From Clostridia bacterium (GTDB taxonomy: Bacteria > Bacillota > Clostridia > Christensenellales > Aristaeellaceae): a DNA stretch of 41,397 nt. Below, in pieces: positions 8,004 through 16,080 of the stretch. The stretch is taken from NCBI GenBank assembly GCA_017473345.1, contig JAFULL010000109.1:1-41397 (forward strand), given 5' to 3'. Both the position numbers and the translations under genes were made by a program. Numbering within the stretch: the stretch's first letter is position 1; each line of letters starts with the position of its first letter. The notes under the pieces are model-generated. The model saw nothing but the letters and a program-made list of their open reading frames with translations. It was not told the DNA's origin and made no database searches.

Positions 8004-8037
8004 ACAAAAGAAAACCGCCTGCACGAATGCAGGCGGT
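8004..8037 (-). terminator. Terminator of the HtrA-like protease gene
   Basis: A perfect 10-bp stem (8014-8023 with 8028-8037) with a four-base loop, followed on the minus strand by TTTTCTTTTG. It lies about 25 bases after the stop codon of the protease gene. Confidence 0.85.
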
Positions 8038-8062
8038 AAAGAAGTTTTTATGGGGCAGCCGG

Positions 8063-9331
8063 TTACTGGTTCACTTCATCCAGCATGGCCAGAGTGACCT
8101 TCAGCTCGATGTACTCACCATCAGGGATATTGTTGCCCTGCACATTGTCCAGGCCGCCTTCTACGCGGTAGACCTTCACCGTCACCACGTCGCCGGCCTG
8201 CTTGCTCTGCAGGTAGCCGGTCATTTCACTGGTGTTGGAAATGCGCTTGCCGTCGATCTCGACCACGATGTCGCCAACCTGAATGCCGGCCTTGTCGGCA
8301 GGCGCGCCAGATTCCACCTCGGAGATGTAGGCGCCGGTGGGCAGCAGGCCCTGAGCCACAGCATAGTGGTTGGTGTTCATGTTGGTGACGGTCACGCCGA
8401 TGCGGGGCTTGCCGCCGGAAGTGATGCTGGCATTGGAGGGCGCGGACTGCACATTGCCCTTGCCGTCAAGCACATCCTGGATGAGGGGCTTGGCAACGTT
8501 GATCGGGATGGCCATGCCGATGCCTTCGATGGTCGCACCGGAATAGGAAGAGTTGGAGTAATTCAGGCTGGGAATACCGATCAGCTCGCCAGCCACGTTG
8601 ACCATGCCGCCGCCGGAGTTGCCGGAGTTGATGGCAGCGTCGGTCTGAATCATGGTGTTGGTGGTGCGCTTGCCGTAAGCGTCGGTGGCGTTGCCGCTGA
8701 TTTCACGGTTGAGGGCGGAAATGATGCCCACGGTGGTGGTGCCGGCAAATCCCAGGGGGTTGCCGATGCAGATGGCCCAGTCGCCGATGAGCAGCGCGTC
8801 GCTGTCGCCCAGCACAACGGGCTCCACCTCAAGGCCTTCCACGTAGACGACAGCCAGGTCCTTGGCCTCGTCGGTGCCCATCAGCTGAGCGGGATACACC
8901 TGCTCCTCCACCACAACTTCCAGACGGGTGGAATCTTCAATCACGTGATAGTTGGTGACCACGTAGCCCTTGGCCACAACCACGCCGCTGCCGCTGCCCT
9001 GCAGCACTTCCTGGGTTTCCGCTTCGCCCTGGCCGCCGTAGGGGTTGCCGCCATAGGGATTGCCAAAACCGAAGCCAAAGCCGAAGCCGTAGTAGGGGTA
9101 GGAGTTGATGGTGGTCTGCATGGCGTAGTTGTTTACGCCGACCACGCTGCCGTGCACCTTCTGCACAGCGGCGGTGAAGGGGCTGGTGACGATGGTCACG
9201 TTCTCGGTCATCTTTACGCTTTCAGCATCAGCAGTGCTGACGGTGCCGGCGGTAAAGGCAGCCGTGATCACCATGCACAGCGCCAGTGCGATGGACACAT
9301 ATCCAAACAGATTCTTCTTGATGTTTTTCAT
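8063..9331 (-). CDS. HtrA/DegP-type membrane-anchored serine protease with PDZ domain
   Basis: A 422-residue envelope quality-control protease. A hydrophobic N-terminal helix (about 10-30) serves as anchor or signal. The trypsin-like domain has the full triad: H129 in NYHVIED, D158 in EAKDLAVV and S239 in GNSGGG. A PDZ domain covers about 310-415 (GAPADKAGIQVGDIVVEIDG). Between anchor and protease lies a low-complexity patch at about 79-100 rich in Gly, Phe and Tyr, with GFGFGFG followed by two NPYGG repeats. The start at ATG 9331 has AAAGGAGGG upstream. Monocistronic, with its own terminator. In Firmicutes such genes often answer to envelope stress systems, but no such regulator is next to it. 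Confidence 0.95.
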   Translation of the reverse strand: MKNIKKNLFGYVSIALALCMVITAAFTAGTVSTADAESVKMTENVTIVTSPFTAAVQKVHGSVVGVNNYAMQTTINSYPYYGFGFGFGFGNPYGGNPYGGQGEAETQEVLQGSGSGVVVAKGYVVTNYHVIEDSTRLEVVVEEQVYPAQLMGTDEAKDLAVVYVEGLEVEPVVLGDSDALLIGDWAICIGNPLGFAGTTTVGIISALNREISGNATDAYGKRTTNTMIQTDAAINSGNSGGGMVNVAGELIGIPSLNYSNSSYSGATIEGIGMAIPINVAKPLIQDVLDGKGNVQSAPSNASITSGGKPRIGVTVTNMNTNHYAVAQGLLPTGAYISEVESGAPADKAGIQVGDIVVEIDGKRISNTSEMTGYLQSKQAGDVVTVKVYRVEGGLDNVQGNNIPDGEYIELKVTLAMLDEVNQ

Positions 9332-9358
9332 TTTGGGGTTCCCTCCTTTACGGTAGCT

Positions 9359-9367
9359 ATCATAACA
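9359..9367 (-). promoter_or_regulatory. Extended -10 of the HtrA-like gene
   Basis: The minus strand has TG-T-TATGAT ending at 9359, about 28 bases before the ATG. No clear -35 at 17 bases, which is usual for extended -10 promoters. Confidence 0.4.
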
Positions 9368-9495
9368 TGCAAATTTGTCCTTACCGTGAACACGCCATGA
9401 ATAATAATGGGAAAATTGCGTTCCTGCTCCCGTGTAGTTTTGGTTGAAACGCGCGGCGGTATTCGGCGCAAAAATCATACCACAAATGTCGCGCC

Positions 9496-9524
9496 TTGCC
9501 AACTGTGCCAAAACAATGTATAAT
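9496..9524 (+). promoter_or_regulatory. Promoter of the murA-like gene
   Basis: TTGCCA (9496-9501), 17 bases, perfect TATAAT (9519-9524). The predicted leader is about 65 bases and includes a GC-rich GGCCC/GGGCC inverted pair just before the weak ribosome binding region. Confidence 0.8.
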
Positions 9525-9594
9525 ACAAAATGGTTTATTGCGTACTGCAATCATTACCCGCGAAGCGAGGTGTACGGCCCACGGGCCGCAACTT

Positions 9595-10857
9595 ATGAGC
9601 AAAGACAAAATGCTGATCACAGGCGGACGGCCTCTGATGGGTGAAATCACCGTCAGCGGCGGCAAGAATACCTCCGTTGCCGTCATTCCTGCGACCCTTT
9701 TGTGCGACGAGCCCTGCACCATTGAGAACCTGCCCGACATCAACGACGTGCACGTTCTCATCGAGATCCTCAAACTGCTGGGCTGCAAAGTCGAATATAT
9801 TCCCGGAAAGCATCTGATCGTCGACCCGCGCGAGGCCACAGGCTACACCGTGCCCTATCAGCTGAGCAACCAGCTGCGCGCCAGCTATTACCTGTGGGGC
9901 GCGCTGCTTGGCCGCTGCTGCAGGGCGGAAGTCGGCTATCCCGGCGGCTGCACCATCGGCAGCCGTCCGTTCGACCAGCATTTGAAGGGCTTTGCCGCCC
10001 TGGGCGCCGAGATCGAAGACCGCGGCGGCATGGTCAACGCCAAAGCTGAGCAGCTTATCGGCGGCGATATCTTCTTTGACGTGGTCACCGTCGGCGGTAC
10101 CATCAACGTGATGCTGGCCGCTGCCAAGGCCGAAGGCACCACCGTCATCTACAACGCCGCCAAGGAGCCGCACATCGTCGACCTTGCCAACTTCTTAAAC
10201 AGCATGGGGGCGCGCGTGCGCGGCGCAGGCACCGACGTCATCCGCATCCGCGGCGTGCGCAGGCTGCACGGCTGCACCTATGCCGTTATCCCCGACCAGA
10301 TCGAGACCGGCACGCTGATGATCGCAGCGGCTGCCACGCGCGGCGACGTGACCATTCACGGCTGCATCCCCACCCATATGGAGGCGCTGACGGCCAAACT
10401 TTTGGAAATGGGTGTCGCCGTCACCGAAAACGACGACTCCATCCGCGTGCGTCCCCGCGGCGACCAGCGCGCCGTCAACATCAAAACGCAGGTGTATCCC
10501 GGTTTCCCCACCGACCTGCAGCAGCCCATGACCGCGCTTTTGTGCATGGCCAAGGGTACCTCCACCGTGTGCGAGACCATTTTTGAACAGCGCTTCAAGT
10601 ACCTTGACGAGCTTCGCCGCATGGGCGCAAAATTCAAGCTGGTGGACAACACCGCCCTCATCGAAGGCGTGAGCGAGCTGTACGGCGCGCCCGTCACCGT
10701 GACCGACCTGCGTGCAGGCGCGGCGCTGGTGGTGGCTGGCCTGATGGCCAAGGGCGTGACCGAGATCTACGAAACGTCCTACATCGACCGCGGCTACGAA
10801 CGCATCGAAGAAAAGCTGCGCATGCTGGGTGCGGACATCCGCCGCGAACCCATTTGA
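9595..10857 (+). CDS. murA: UDP-N-acetylglucosamine 1-carboxyvinyltransferase (MurA family)
   Basis: MurA adds enolpyruvate from PEP to UDP-GlcNAc, the first committed step of peptidoglycan synthesis. The 420 residues match the family length. Catalytic features are present: K24-N25 in SGGKNTS, the reactive cysteine C119 in the PGGCTIGSRPFD loop (equivalent to C115 of E. coli, so fosfomycin-sensitive type) and the FPTDLQQPM motif with the general-base aspartate. The ATG at 9595 lacks a good Shine-Dalgarno sequence (best GCGAGG about 20 bases away), yet it opens the conserved N-terminus. Many Firmicutes have two murA genes; which paralogue this is cannot be told. A J-domain gene follows 47 bases later. 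Confidence 0.93.
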   Translation: MSKDKMLITGGRPLMGEITVSGGKNTSVAVIPATLLCDEPCTIENLPDINDVHVLIEILKLLGCKVEYIPGKHLIVDPREATGYTVPYQLSNQLRASYYLWGALLGRCCRAEVGYPGGCTIGSRPFDQHLKGFAALGAEIEDRGGMVNAKAEQLIGGDIFFDVVTVGGTINVMLAAAKAEGTTVIYNAAKEPHIVDLANFLNSMGARVRGAGTDVIRIRGVRRLHGCTYAVIPDQIETGTLMIAAAATRGDVTIHGCIPTHMEALTAKLLEMGVAVTENDDSIRVRPRGDQRAVNIKTQVYPGFPTDLQQPMTALLCMAKGTSTVCETIFEQRFKYLDELRRMGAKFKLVDNTALIEGVSELYGAPVTVTDLRAGAALVVAGLMAKGVTEIYETSYIDRGYERIEEKLRMLGADIRREPI

Positions 10858-10904
10858 CCTGCTGCCCGTAAGGCGCATACCGGTTTGGAAAGGAGGCGGC
10901 AGGC

Positions 10905-11420
10905 TTGTACGACAACAATCCATTTGAATTGCTTGGGCTGAAGCCCGGCGCCGACGCCGACGCTGTGCGTGCCGCCTACCGCCGCATGGTCAAAAGCTGT
11001 CATCCCGACCAGTTTCAGGACGCCGAAGAGCAGCGTGCCGCGCAGGAAAGGCTGATCCAGCTGAACCTGGCCTACGAATCAGCGCTCAAGTTCGCCTCGC
11101 GCCGGACGGTCGGTTTCAACCTCATTTCTCAGGAGGAAGCCAAGCACTTTGCCCAGCGCCTGATCGACCAGGGCAATCTGGAAAGCGCGCTGCGCCAGCT
11201 CAACCGCGCCGACAGCAAGGACACTGAGTGGTACTTCATACAGGGCAACATTCTCATGGCGCTTAAGCAGTACGAAACGGCGCACCAAAGCTACCGCGAG
11301 GCCGTGCGCCGCGAGCCGGACAACCGCAAATACCGCGAAGGCGCGCTGGATGCAGCGCTTGCCATGAAAAAGAACCGGCCCCTCGGCGAAAAGGTGATGT
11401 CGTGGCTGGGCCGCAAATAA
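10905..11420 (+). CDS. J-domain protein with TPR-like C-terminus
   Basis: A 171-residue co-chaperone-like protein. Residues about 4-65 form a J domain with the HPD motif at 33-35, which in known family members stimulates DnaK ATPase. The C-terminal part (about 80-150) has helix pairs resembling one or two TPR units (DTEWYFIQGNILMALKQYETAHQSYREAVRREP). It lacks the Gly/Phe and zinc regions of DnaJ, so it is a specialised J protein. Start is TTG at 10905, with AGGAGG eight bases upstream and no nearby ATG. It probably shares a transcript with murA and ends in a strong terminator. Confidence 0.88.
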   Translation: MYDNNPFELLGLKPGADADAVRAAYRRMVKSCHPDQFQDAEEQRAAQERLIQLNLAYESALKFASRRTVGFNLISQEEAKHFAQRLIDQGNLESALRQLNRADSKDTEWYFIQGNILMALKQYETAHQSYREAVRREPDNRKYREGALDAALAMKKNRPLGEKVMSWLGRK

Positions 11421-11431
11421 AGTTTTTATCT

Positions 11432-11461
11432 CCCGGACTGTTGATCAGTCCGGGTTTTTTT
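11432..11461 (+). terminator. Terminator of the murA/J-domain unit
   Basis: A 9-bp perfect stem (11432-11440 with 11446-11454), loop TTGAT, then seven T residues. Confidence 0.92.
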
Positions 11462-11487
11462 GGTTTGCCGGAAAGCTGCCTGATGGC

Positions 11488-11544
11488 TTTCGACTTTTTT
11501 CGCATTTCATTCCGACACGTCCGGCAAAGCCGCAGGCATATACT
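11488..11544 (+). promoter_or_regulatory. spoIIGA promoter candidate with Spo0A-box-like sites
   Basis: TATACT at 11539-11544 lies about 30 bases before the TTG start. The best -35 match (CCGACA, 11512-11517) is 21 bases away, a long spacing reminiscent of the Spo0A-activated spoIIG promoter of Bacillus. TTTCGAC (11488-11494) matches the core of an inverted 0A box (TTTTCGACAAA), and TTCCGACA at 11510-11517 is a weaker second match. The motif-level call is uncertain. Confidence 0.4.
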
Positions 11545-11574
11545 TTTGCCACAGGCTTCGGGGAGGCGGTAGGG

Positions 11575-12357
11575 TTGATCCAAATGGAGAGCTATGTGGC
11601 ATGGAACACGGCGATGTGCCTTTGCGCGCTGCCTTTGGGCGGCAAGCTGGCAGGCCTGCCGCTGCCCGGGCGAAGGGCGCTTCTGACCGCTTCGGGGTTG
11701 GGTGGTGTGCTTTCACTGCTGCCGTTGGCAGCGCAGGCGCTGTCGCCGGTTGCGCTGCTGGGCCTTCCCGGCGGCGTGGCGCTGTGCTTTCACCGGCATG
11801 GCTTTCCGGCCTGTCTGCGCTGCACGCTTACCACATTGTGCGCATCCTTTCTCACCGGCGGAGCCATGACAGCGCTTCTGAACGCAGGGATCAGCCCTGT
11901 ACCGTCGGGCCTGATCGCCGCCGGGCTGAGCATGGCCGCCTATCTGCTGACCACGCTTTTGCCCTCAGCCCTGTGCGATATCCAGCAGGTGGAACTGCGC
12001 GCCGGGGAAAATGCCGTCATCCTGCCCGCCATGCTGGACAGCGGCAATCTGCTGCGTGACCCTGTAACAGGGCTTGGCGTGCTGGTCATCCCATGCACGG
12101 CAGCGCGCACGCTGTTTCCCTTCGCGCCGGACCTGACCGACGTGACGCGCCTGCCGCTGGGCTTCCGGCTGCTCAATGTGCGCACAGCCGCGGGTTCAGC
12201 GCTGCTGCCCATGTTCAGGCCGGACGTGTGCCGCATCTTTCTCAATGGCCGCGCCTGCAGTGCAGAGCTGCTGGTAGCCGTGGCAGGTCGCGAATACAGC
12301 GGCGTGCAGGCGCTGGTGCCCATGTCCGCCCTGCCTGCCGGGGCCTTATCATCCTGA
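11575..12357 (+). CDS. spoIIGA: SpoIIGA, sigma-E factor processing peptidase
   Basis: SpoIIGA is the membrane-embedded aspartic peptidase that cleaves pro-sigma-E in the mother cell. The N-terminal half (residues about 5-130) has around five hydrophobic helices; the C-terminal cytoplasmic domain carries the catalytic motif MLDSGNLLRDP with D155. At 260 residues it is shorter than the roughly 310 of Bacillus, and the sequence is divergent, so the identification leans on the DSGN motif plus direct linkage to sigE 17 bases downstream. TTG at 11575 is preferred because GGAGG stands eight bases upstream; ATG 11584 is an alternative. Confidence 0.9.
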   Translation: MIQMESYVAWNTAMCLCALPLGGKLAGLPLPGRRALLTASGLGGVLSLLPLAAQALSPVALLGLPGGVALCFHRHGFPACLRCTLTTLCASFLTGGAMTALLNAGISPVPSGLIAAGLSMAAYLLTTLLPSALCDIQQVELRAGENAVILPAMLDSGNLLRDPVTGLGVLVIPCTAARTLFPFAPDLTDVTRLPLGFRLLNVRTAAGSALLPMFRPDVCRIFLNGRACSAELLVAVAGREYSGVQALVPMSALPAGALSS

Positions 12358-12374
12358 CATCATAGGAGGATCAT

Positions 12375-13088
12375 ATGAGCGAAGCTTTTCAGCCGGTTCA
12401 TCTGGCATTTCAGCGGCTGCTGATGCGGCTGTTTCCGCAGGAACTGTTCTACATCGGCGGGCCGGACCTGCTGCCGCCGCCGCTTTCTCCCGAGGAGGAG
12501 CGCGAGCTTGCGCTGCGTGCAAAGCAAAATGACGAAAGCGCGCGCAAAACGCTTATCGAGCACAATCTGCGGCTGGTGGTGTTCATCGCACGCCGGTTTG
12601 AAAACACCGGCATTCCGCTGGAGGACCTCATCTCCATCGGCACCATCGGGCTGATCAAGGCTGTCAGCACCTTCGACGCAGAAAAGAAGATCAAAATCGC
12701 CACCTATGCCAGCCGCTGCATTGAAAACGAGATTTTGATGTTTCTGCGCAAGACCAGCAAGCTGAAGCTGGAGGTCAGCCTTGACGAGCCGCTCAAAACC
12801 GACTGGGACGGAAACGAGCTGCTGTTGAGCGACGTGCTGGGCACAAGGCCCGACACGGTGAGTTTGAACCTGGATCAGGAGATCGAACGCGAGATCCTGC
12901 GCGACGCACTGGAGCAGTTAAACGACCGGGAAAAGCGCATCATCATGCTGCGCTTCGGCCTTGGCGGCCAGCAGGAGCGCACCCAGAAGGAGGTGGCTGA
13001 TCTGCTGGGCATTTCGCAAAGCTATATCTCCCGGTTGGAAAAGCGCATCCTGTCGCGACTGCAAAGCGAAATAAAACGCATAGGATAA
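12375..13088 (+). CDS. sigE: Sporulation sigma factor SigE (pro-sigma-E)
   Basis: The mother-cell sigma factor. The 237 residues begin with an amphipathic pro-sequence and then FYIGG at 25-29, matching the processing region (YYIGG in Bacillus). Region 2 follows, with [17 protein letters not shown] and the near-invariant [15 protein letters not shown] and [31 protein letters not shown] comes next, and region 4.2 ends with [17 protein letters not shown] 12375 has AGGAGG upstream. It is co-transcribed with spoIIGA. sigG, which sits next to it in many spore formers, is about 19.5 kb away here and on the other strand. Confidence 0.97.
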   Translation: MSEAFQPVHLAFQRLLMRLFPQELFYIGGPDLLPPPLSPEEERELALRAKQNDESARKTLIEHNLRLVVFIARRFENTGIPLEDLISIGTIGLIKAVSTFDAEKKIKIATYASRCIENEILMFLRKTSKLKLEVSLDEPLKTDWDGNELLLSDVLGTRPDTVSLNLDQEIEREILRDALEQLNDREKRIIMLRFGLGGQQERTQKEVADLLGISQSYISRLEKRILSRLQSEIKRIG

Positions 13089-13100
13089 ACAATCCGCGCC

Positions 13101-13129
13101 TTGACAGTCAAAACCGGCCGCTTTACAAT
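13101..13129 (+). promoter_or_regulatory. Promoter of the amidohydrolase gene
   Basis: Perfect TTGACA (13101-13106), 17 bases, TACAAT (13124-13129). It begins 12 bases after the sigE stop and gives the amidohydrolase gene a vegetative promoter of its own. Confidence 0.85.
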
Positions 13130-13179
13130 GGGTGACGTGCGCAAAAAGCGCAGCTTCCCATTGAAAAGAGGCCTTGCCA

Positions 13180-13977
13180 ATGACGATCTTCGACGTACAC
13201 TGCCACGTATATCCCGACGCCATCGCCAAGCGTGCGGCTGATTCCATCGGCGAATTTTACCAGCTGAACATGCACATGTCCGGCACCCTGAGCGACCTGC
13301 TCAGCCGCGGCCAGGCTGCGGGCATTTCGCGCTTTGTCATCAACAGCGCCGCCGTCACCGCCAGCCGCGTGCATTCCATTAACGACTTTCTCATTCAGGC
13401 CGCTGCCAGCGATCCCGAGCATCTGGTAGGCTTTGGCACCATGCATCCGGATTATGAAAACATTGGCGGCGAGCTGGACCGCATTCGCCAGAACGGGCTT
13501 CATGGTGTGAAGCTGCATCCGGACTTTCAGCATTTCTGTCTGGATGACTCCAAAGCCATTGCCATGTTTGAAGCCCTTGCCGAGCGCGGCCTGCCTGCGC
13601 TCATCCACACCGGCGACCACCGCTACCCCTACAGCGAACCTGCGCGCATGGCAAAGGTGCTGGACAAGGTGCCAGACCTGCAGGTCATCTGCGCACATCT
13701 GGGCGGATGGTCCGTGTGGACGGAAGCATGGAAGGAACTGGCCGGCCGGCCCGGCGTGTGGGTGGATACGTCCTCCAGCCTGTACGCCATCACGCCGGAG
13801 GAGGGCGCTGATATCATCCATCGCTACGGCGTGGACCGCGTGTTCTTCGGCACCGACTACCCCATGTGGGCGCCCGACGATGAGCTGAAGCGCTTCATGG
13901 CGCTGCCGCTGACCGACGAGGAACGCGAGAAGATCCTGCACGCGAATCTGGAACAGTTTCTGGCATCTCTGAAATAA
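13180..13977 (+). CDS. Amidohydrolase-family (amidohydrolase 2) metal-dependent hydrolase
   Basis: A 265-residue TIM-barrel metal enzyme of the amidohydrolase superfamily, close to the decarboxylase/lactonase-like subgroup. Visible metal or catalytic residues are H7 and H9 in DVHCHVYPD, K111 in VKLHPDF, H143 in HTGDH, H173 in CAHLGG and D226 in FFGTDYPMWAP. The substrate is not predictable. ATG 13180 has AGAGG eight bases upstream; an in-frame TTG six bases earlier is less well placed. It is likely monocistronic between its own promoter and terminator. Confidence 0.9.
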   Translation: MTIFDVHCHVYPDAIAKRAADSIGEFYQLNMHMSGTLSDLLSRGQAAGISRFVINSAAVTASRVHSINDFLIQAAASDPEHLVGFGTMHPDYENIGGELDRIRQNGLHGVKLHPDFQHFCLDDSKAIAMFEALAERGLPALIHTGDHRYPYSEPARMAKVLDKVPDLQVICAHLGGWSVWTEAWKELAGRPGVWVDTSSSLYAITPEEGADIIHRYGVDRVFFGTDYPMWAPDDELKRFMALPLTDEEREKILHANLEQFLASLK

Positions 13978-13983
13978 CACTCA

Positions 13984-14014
13984 ACGCCCCTGCTGAAAAA
14001 GCAGGGGCGTTTTT
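13984..14014 (+). terminator. Terminator of the amidohydrolase gene
   Basis: An 11-bp stem (13984-13994 with 14000-14010) and a run of T residues. The next 90 bases to 14107 hold only GC-rich inverted pairs and no gene I can support. Confidence 0.9.
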
Positions 14015-14107
14015 GTCGTTTGACATCTTACCGGCACAGACGAGTATGGGTCGTGGGACGGCCTCGGCCATTCGTATACCCGGTCGATGTGGTGCCGGCG
14101 CAGCCGG

Positions 14108-14737
14108 TTATTTGTGCTTCCAGCAGCCGCAGGAAGGTTCCTCCATATAGTGGTTGGTGGCGCGCACCACAAAGTGACGGCGGCCGCCGTTTTCGGCCAG
14201 ACTTACATCCTCGGGCAGCACAAAGCGCAGCGCGGGCAGCGCCACATCGCGATTCTTGCTGGCGTTGTGGGCAGGAACGGTAAGGGCGCGAAAGCCGCGC
14301 GCATGTTCGTTGCCGCTGCCGTCCACCTCCGTCAGCTGCACGCCTACGGCACAGCGGCGGCCGGGACACACATTGCACAGCTTCATCGTCACGTCCAGCG
14401 TACGGCCCAGACTGTCCTCGTTGTGGCACTCTGAAATGATATCCACTTCGCGCGCACCGTCGCAGCTTTCAAAATACACATGCGTTTCGCCGTCGATGCA
14501 CTCATTGCCGCGGCCTATGCGCACAGCCGCACCGCTGGGCGTGGTGCAGTTTTCGCACTTGCTGCGGATGTTGCGCCATTCGCCTTCGTGTTCGGCAGCA
14601 CAGCCGCAGCTGTCGCATTGTTCACATTCATTGCAGGGTGCGGTCTCCCACTCGTTTCCATTGCATTCGCAGTAGTCGTTCTGGCGCGCACCCCTGCGGT
14701 TGCGGCCGGTCATGCTGTCATCACAATGATTGCCCAT
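14108..14737 (-). CDS. Cysteine-rich two-part protein, possibly spore- or surface-associated
   Basis: 209 residues with 18 cysteines. The N-terminal quarter is hydrophilic with closely spaced cysteines (CECN, CNECEQCDSCGC, CENC). The remainder, from about residue 70, looks like a beta-sandwich: residues 110-190 read LDVTMKLCNVCPGRRCAVGV, LTEVDGSGNEH and FVLPEDVSL, a pattern I associate with uncharacterised clostridial proteins. It ends CGCWKHK. There is no signal peptide. The ATG at 14737 was chosen because GGAGGG lies eight bases upstream and an earlier ATG overlaps that site. Cysteine clusters could bind metal or cross-link, as in spore coat proteins; this is speculation. Confidence 0.72.
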   Translation of the reverse strand: MGNHCDDSMTGRNRRGARQNDYCECNGNEWETAPCNECEQCDSCGCAAEHEGEWRNIRSKCENCTTPSGAAVRIGRGNECIDGETHVYFESCDGAREVDIISECHNEDSLGRTLDVTMKLCNVCPGRRCAVGVQLTEVDGSGNEHARGFRALTVPAHNASKNRDVALPALRFVLPEDVSLAENGGRRHFVVRATNHYMEEPSCGCWKHK

Positions 14738-14791
14738 AGGAAAAGCCCTCCTCATATCACTGTTCGCAGGCCAAAAAATGCCTGTGCTTTC

Positions 14792-14797
14792 AGTATA
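14792..14797 (-). promoter_or_regulatory. -10-like element before the cysteine-rich gene
   Basis: The minus strand has CATATACT ending near 14792, about 55 bases before the ATG. It contains TATACT (vegetative -10) and also differs by one base from the sigma-E -10 pattern CATACAMT. No convincing -35 is seen. Confidence 0.25.
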
Positions 14798-14818
14798 TGG
14801 GGAGGGTTTTGCATTGTG

Positions 14819-15505
14819 CTAAACTTTTGATTCGACTTCACACACCGTGAGCACGCCTTCGTTCACCGTAAAGCGCACATCAAAACCAGCAAACGAAATG
14901 CCGTAGCGGCGATCATTTTCGCGCTGATAGCCGGGGCGCGGATCCTGCGCAAGCACTTCAACGAGCGCCTCACGCTTCTCCTGCGGGATCTTTTCCAACA
15001 GGTGCTGTGGAAAATCCACCTCAACAGCGCCTTCACCCGGGCCGAAGGCAAAGCCGCCGCGCGCATCAGGATGACTGTCTGTGTAGGGAAGATAGGGCTT
15101 GATGTCCAGAATGGGCGTGCCGTTCATCAAATCGGCTCCGCGCACATGGATCACCGGCCCCAGCACGGGGTCTGTTTCCACACGGTCGATCTCCACCGAG
15201 GAAAGGCCGATGGCATTTGGACGGAAGGGCGAGCGCGTGGCGAACACCCCCATGCGCGTGTTGCCGCCCAGCCTGGGCGGACGCACCGTGGGCGACCAGT
15301 CATCACGTACCGCCTCAGAAAACTGCCAGATAAGCCACAGATGGCTGAAGCCGTCCATCCCGCGCAGCGCGTCGGGGTTGCGGTACTCCGGCTCAAACAC
15401 CACGGTCGAAATGGCCTTGCTGACCAGCCCGCTCTGGCGCGGCACGCCGAACTTGGTGTCATAATCACTGCGGATATGCGCAATGATCTTCATTTCACAA
15501 GTCAT
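14819..15505 (-). CDS. trmO: tRNA (N6-threonylcarbamoyladenosine-37-N6)-methyltransferase TrmO
   Basis: TrmO (TsaA/YaeB family) uses SAM to methylate t6A37 in tRNA-Thr. The 228 residues carry the family blocks: RSDYDTKFGVPRQSGL near the N-terminus, GFSHLWLIWQF, a FATRSPFRPNAIGLSSV segment and LDIKPYLPYTDS. ATG 15505 has GAGGAG nine bases upstream, inside the end of the preceding gene, and starts three bases after its stop. It is last in the six-gene operon. Its stop is TAG, the only gene end in the window where I saw TAG. Confidence 0.95.
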   Translation of the reverse strand: MTCEMKIIAHIRSDYDTKFGVPRQSGLVSKAISTVVFEPEYRNPDALRGMDGFSHLWLIWQFSEAVRDDWSPTVRPPRLGGNTRMGVFATRSPFRPNAIGLSSVEIDRVETDPVLGPVIHVRGADLMNGTPILDIKPYLPYTDSHPDARGGFAFGPGEGAVEVDFPQHLLEKIPQEKREALVEVLAQDPRPGYQRENDRRYGISFAGFDVRFTVNEGVLTVCEVESKV

Positions 15506-15508
15506 TTG

Positions 15509-16054
15509 TCAGGGCTCCTCGTTCACCAGTTCCACCAGCGCAATGCTGCGAATGTGCCACTGGTTGTTTTCCTTGACCAGCGTGGCGGTATACCTGCCGC
15601 CCTGCCAGCGCGGCGGCGACTGATAGCCCTCGCCGTACAGCGCCTTGGCCGCATCGGCGTTCTTGCCGTTGACGCGGCCGTCGATGCGCGGAATGGTTTC
15701 GGTAAAGGTGACGCGGGCGGTGGAATCCCACGGCCAGCACCACATCCACGTCATGCTCAGGCGGTGATCAATGCCACGTACCGTGTAATAGGTGTACGGG
15801 CTTTTGCCGTCAATGGCCAGCTGCAGGTTTTCATCGCGCTGCAGATAGTTGCCCTGAAAAAACTTGGTCAGGTCGTTGGCGCTCTCCCCCATCATGATGA
15901 CCTGGGCGCGCTTGGCCATGCCGTCCTTGAGGACGATATAGATATTGGTGGCGTTCATGGCATAGTAAAACGTGACCACGCAAAGGCTGACCACGATGAG
16001 GATCAGCATCAGCCTTGACGCCAGATACCAGATAAACCGGCGCAGTTTCTTCAA
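15509..16054 (-). CDS. Unknown single-pass membrane protein with extracytoplasmic domain
   Basis: 181 residues: a positively charged start, a hydrophobic helix at about 10-33, then an outer domain. The C-terminal stretch (GGRYTATLVKENNQWHIRSIALVEL) resembles the last strands of NTF2-like domains, and residues 100-130 are rich in Trp (MTWMWCWPWDS). I cannot assign a function. Start is TTG 16054 with GGGAGG eight bases upstream. It is 26 bases after azlD and 3 before trmO, hence co-transcribed. Confidence 0.8.
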   Translation of the reverse strand: MKKLRRFIWYLASRLMLILIVVSLCVVTFYYAMNATNIYIVLKDGMAKRAQVIMMGESANDLTKFFQGNYLQRDENLQLAIDGKSPYTYYTVRGIDHRLSMTWMWCWPWDSTARVTFTETIPRIDGRVNGKNADAAKALYGEGYQSPPRWQGGRYTATLVKENNQWHIRSIALVELVNEEP

Positions 16055-16080
16055 CCCGGTCGCCTCCCTTTATGAAAAGA

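Noticed and set aside
9331..9595. A longer murA start inside the divergent region
   Set aside because: The upstream codons overlap the promoter (9496-9524) and do not resemble the MurA N-terminus.
14015..14107. A possible small RNA or gene after the amidohydrolase terminator
   Set aside because: Only short GC-rich inverted pairs (for example CCGGC/GCCGG near 14092-14106) without promoter, T-run or reading frame.
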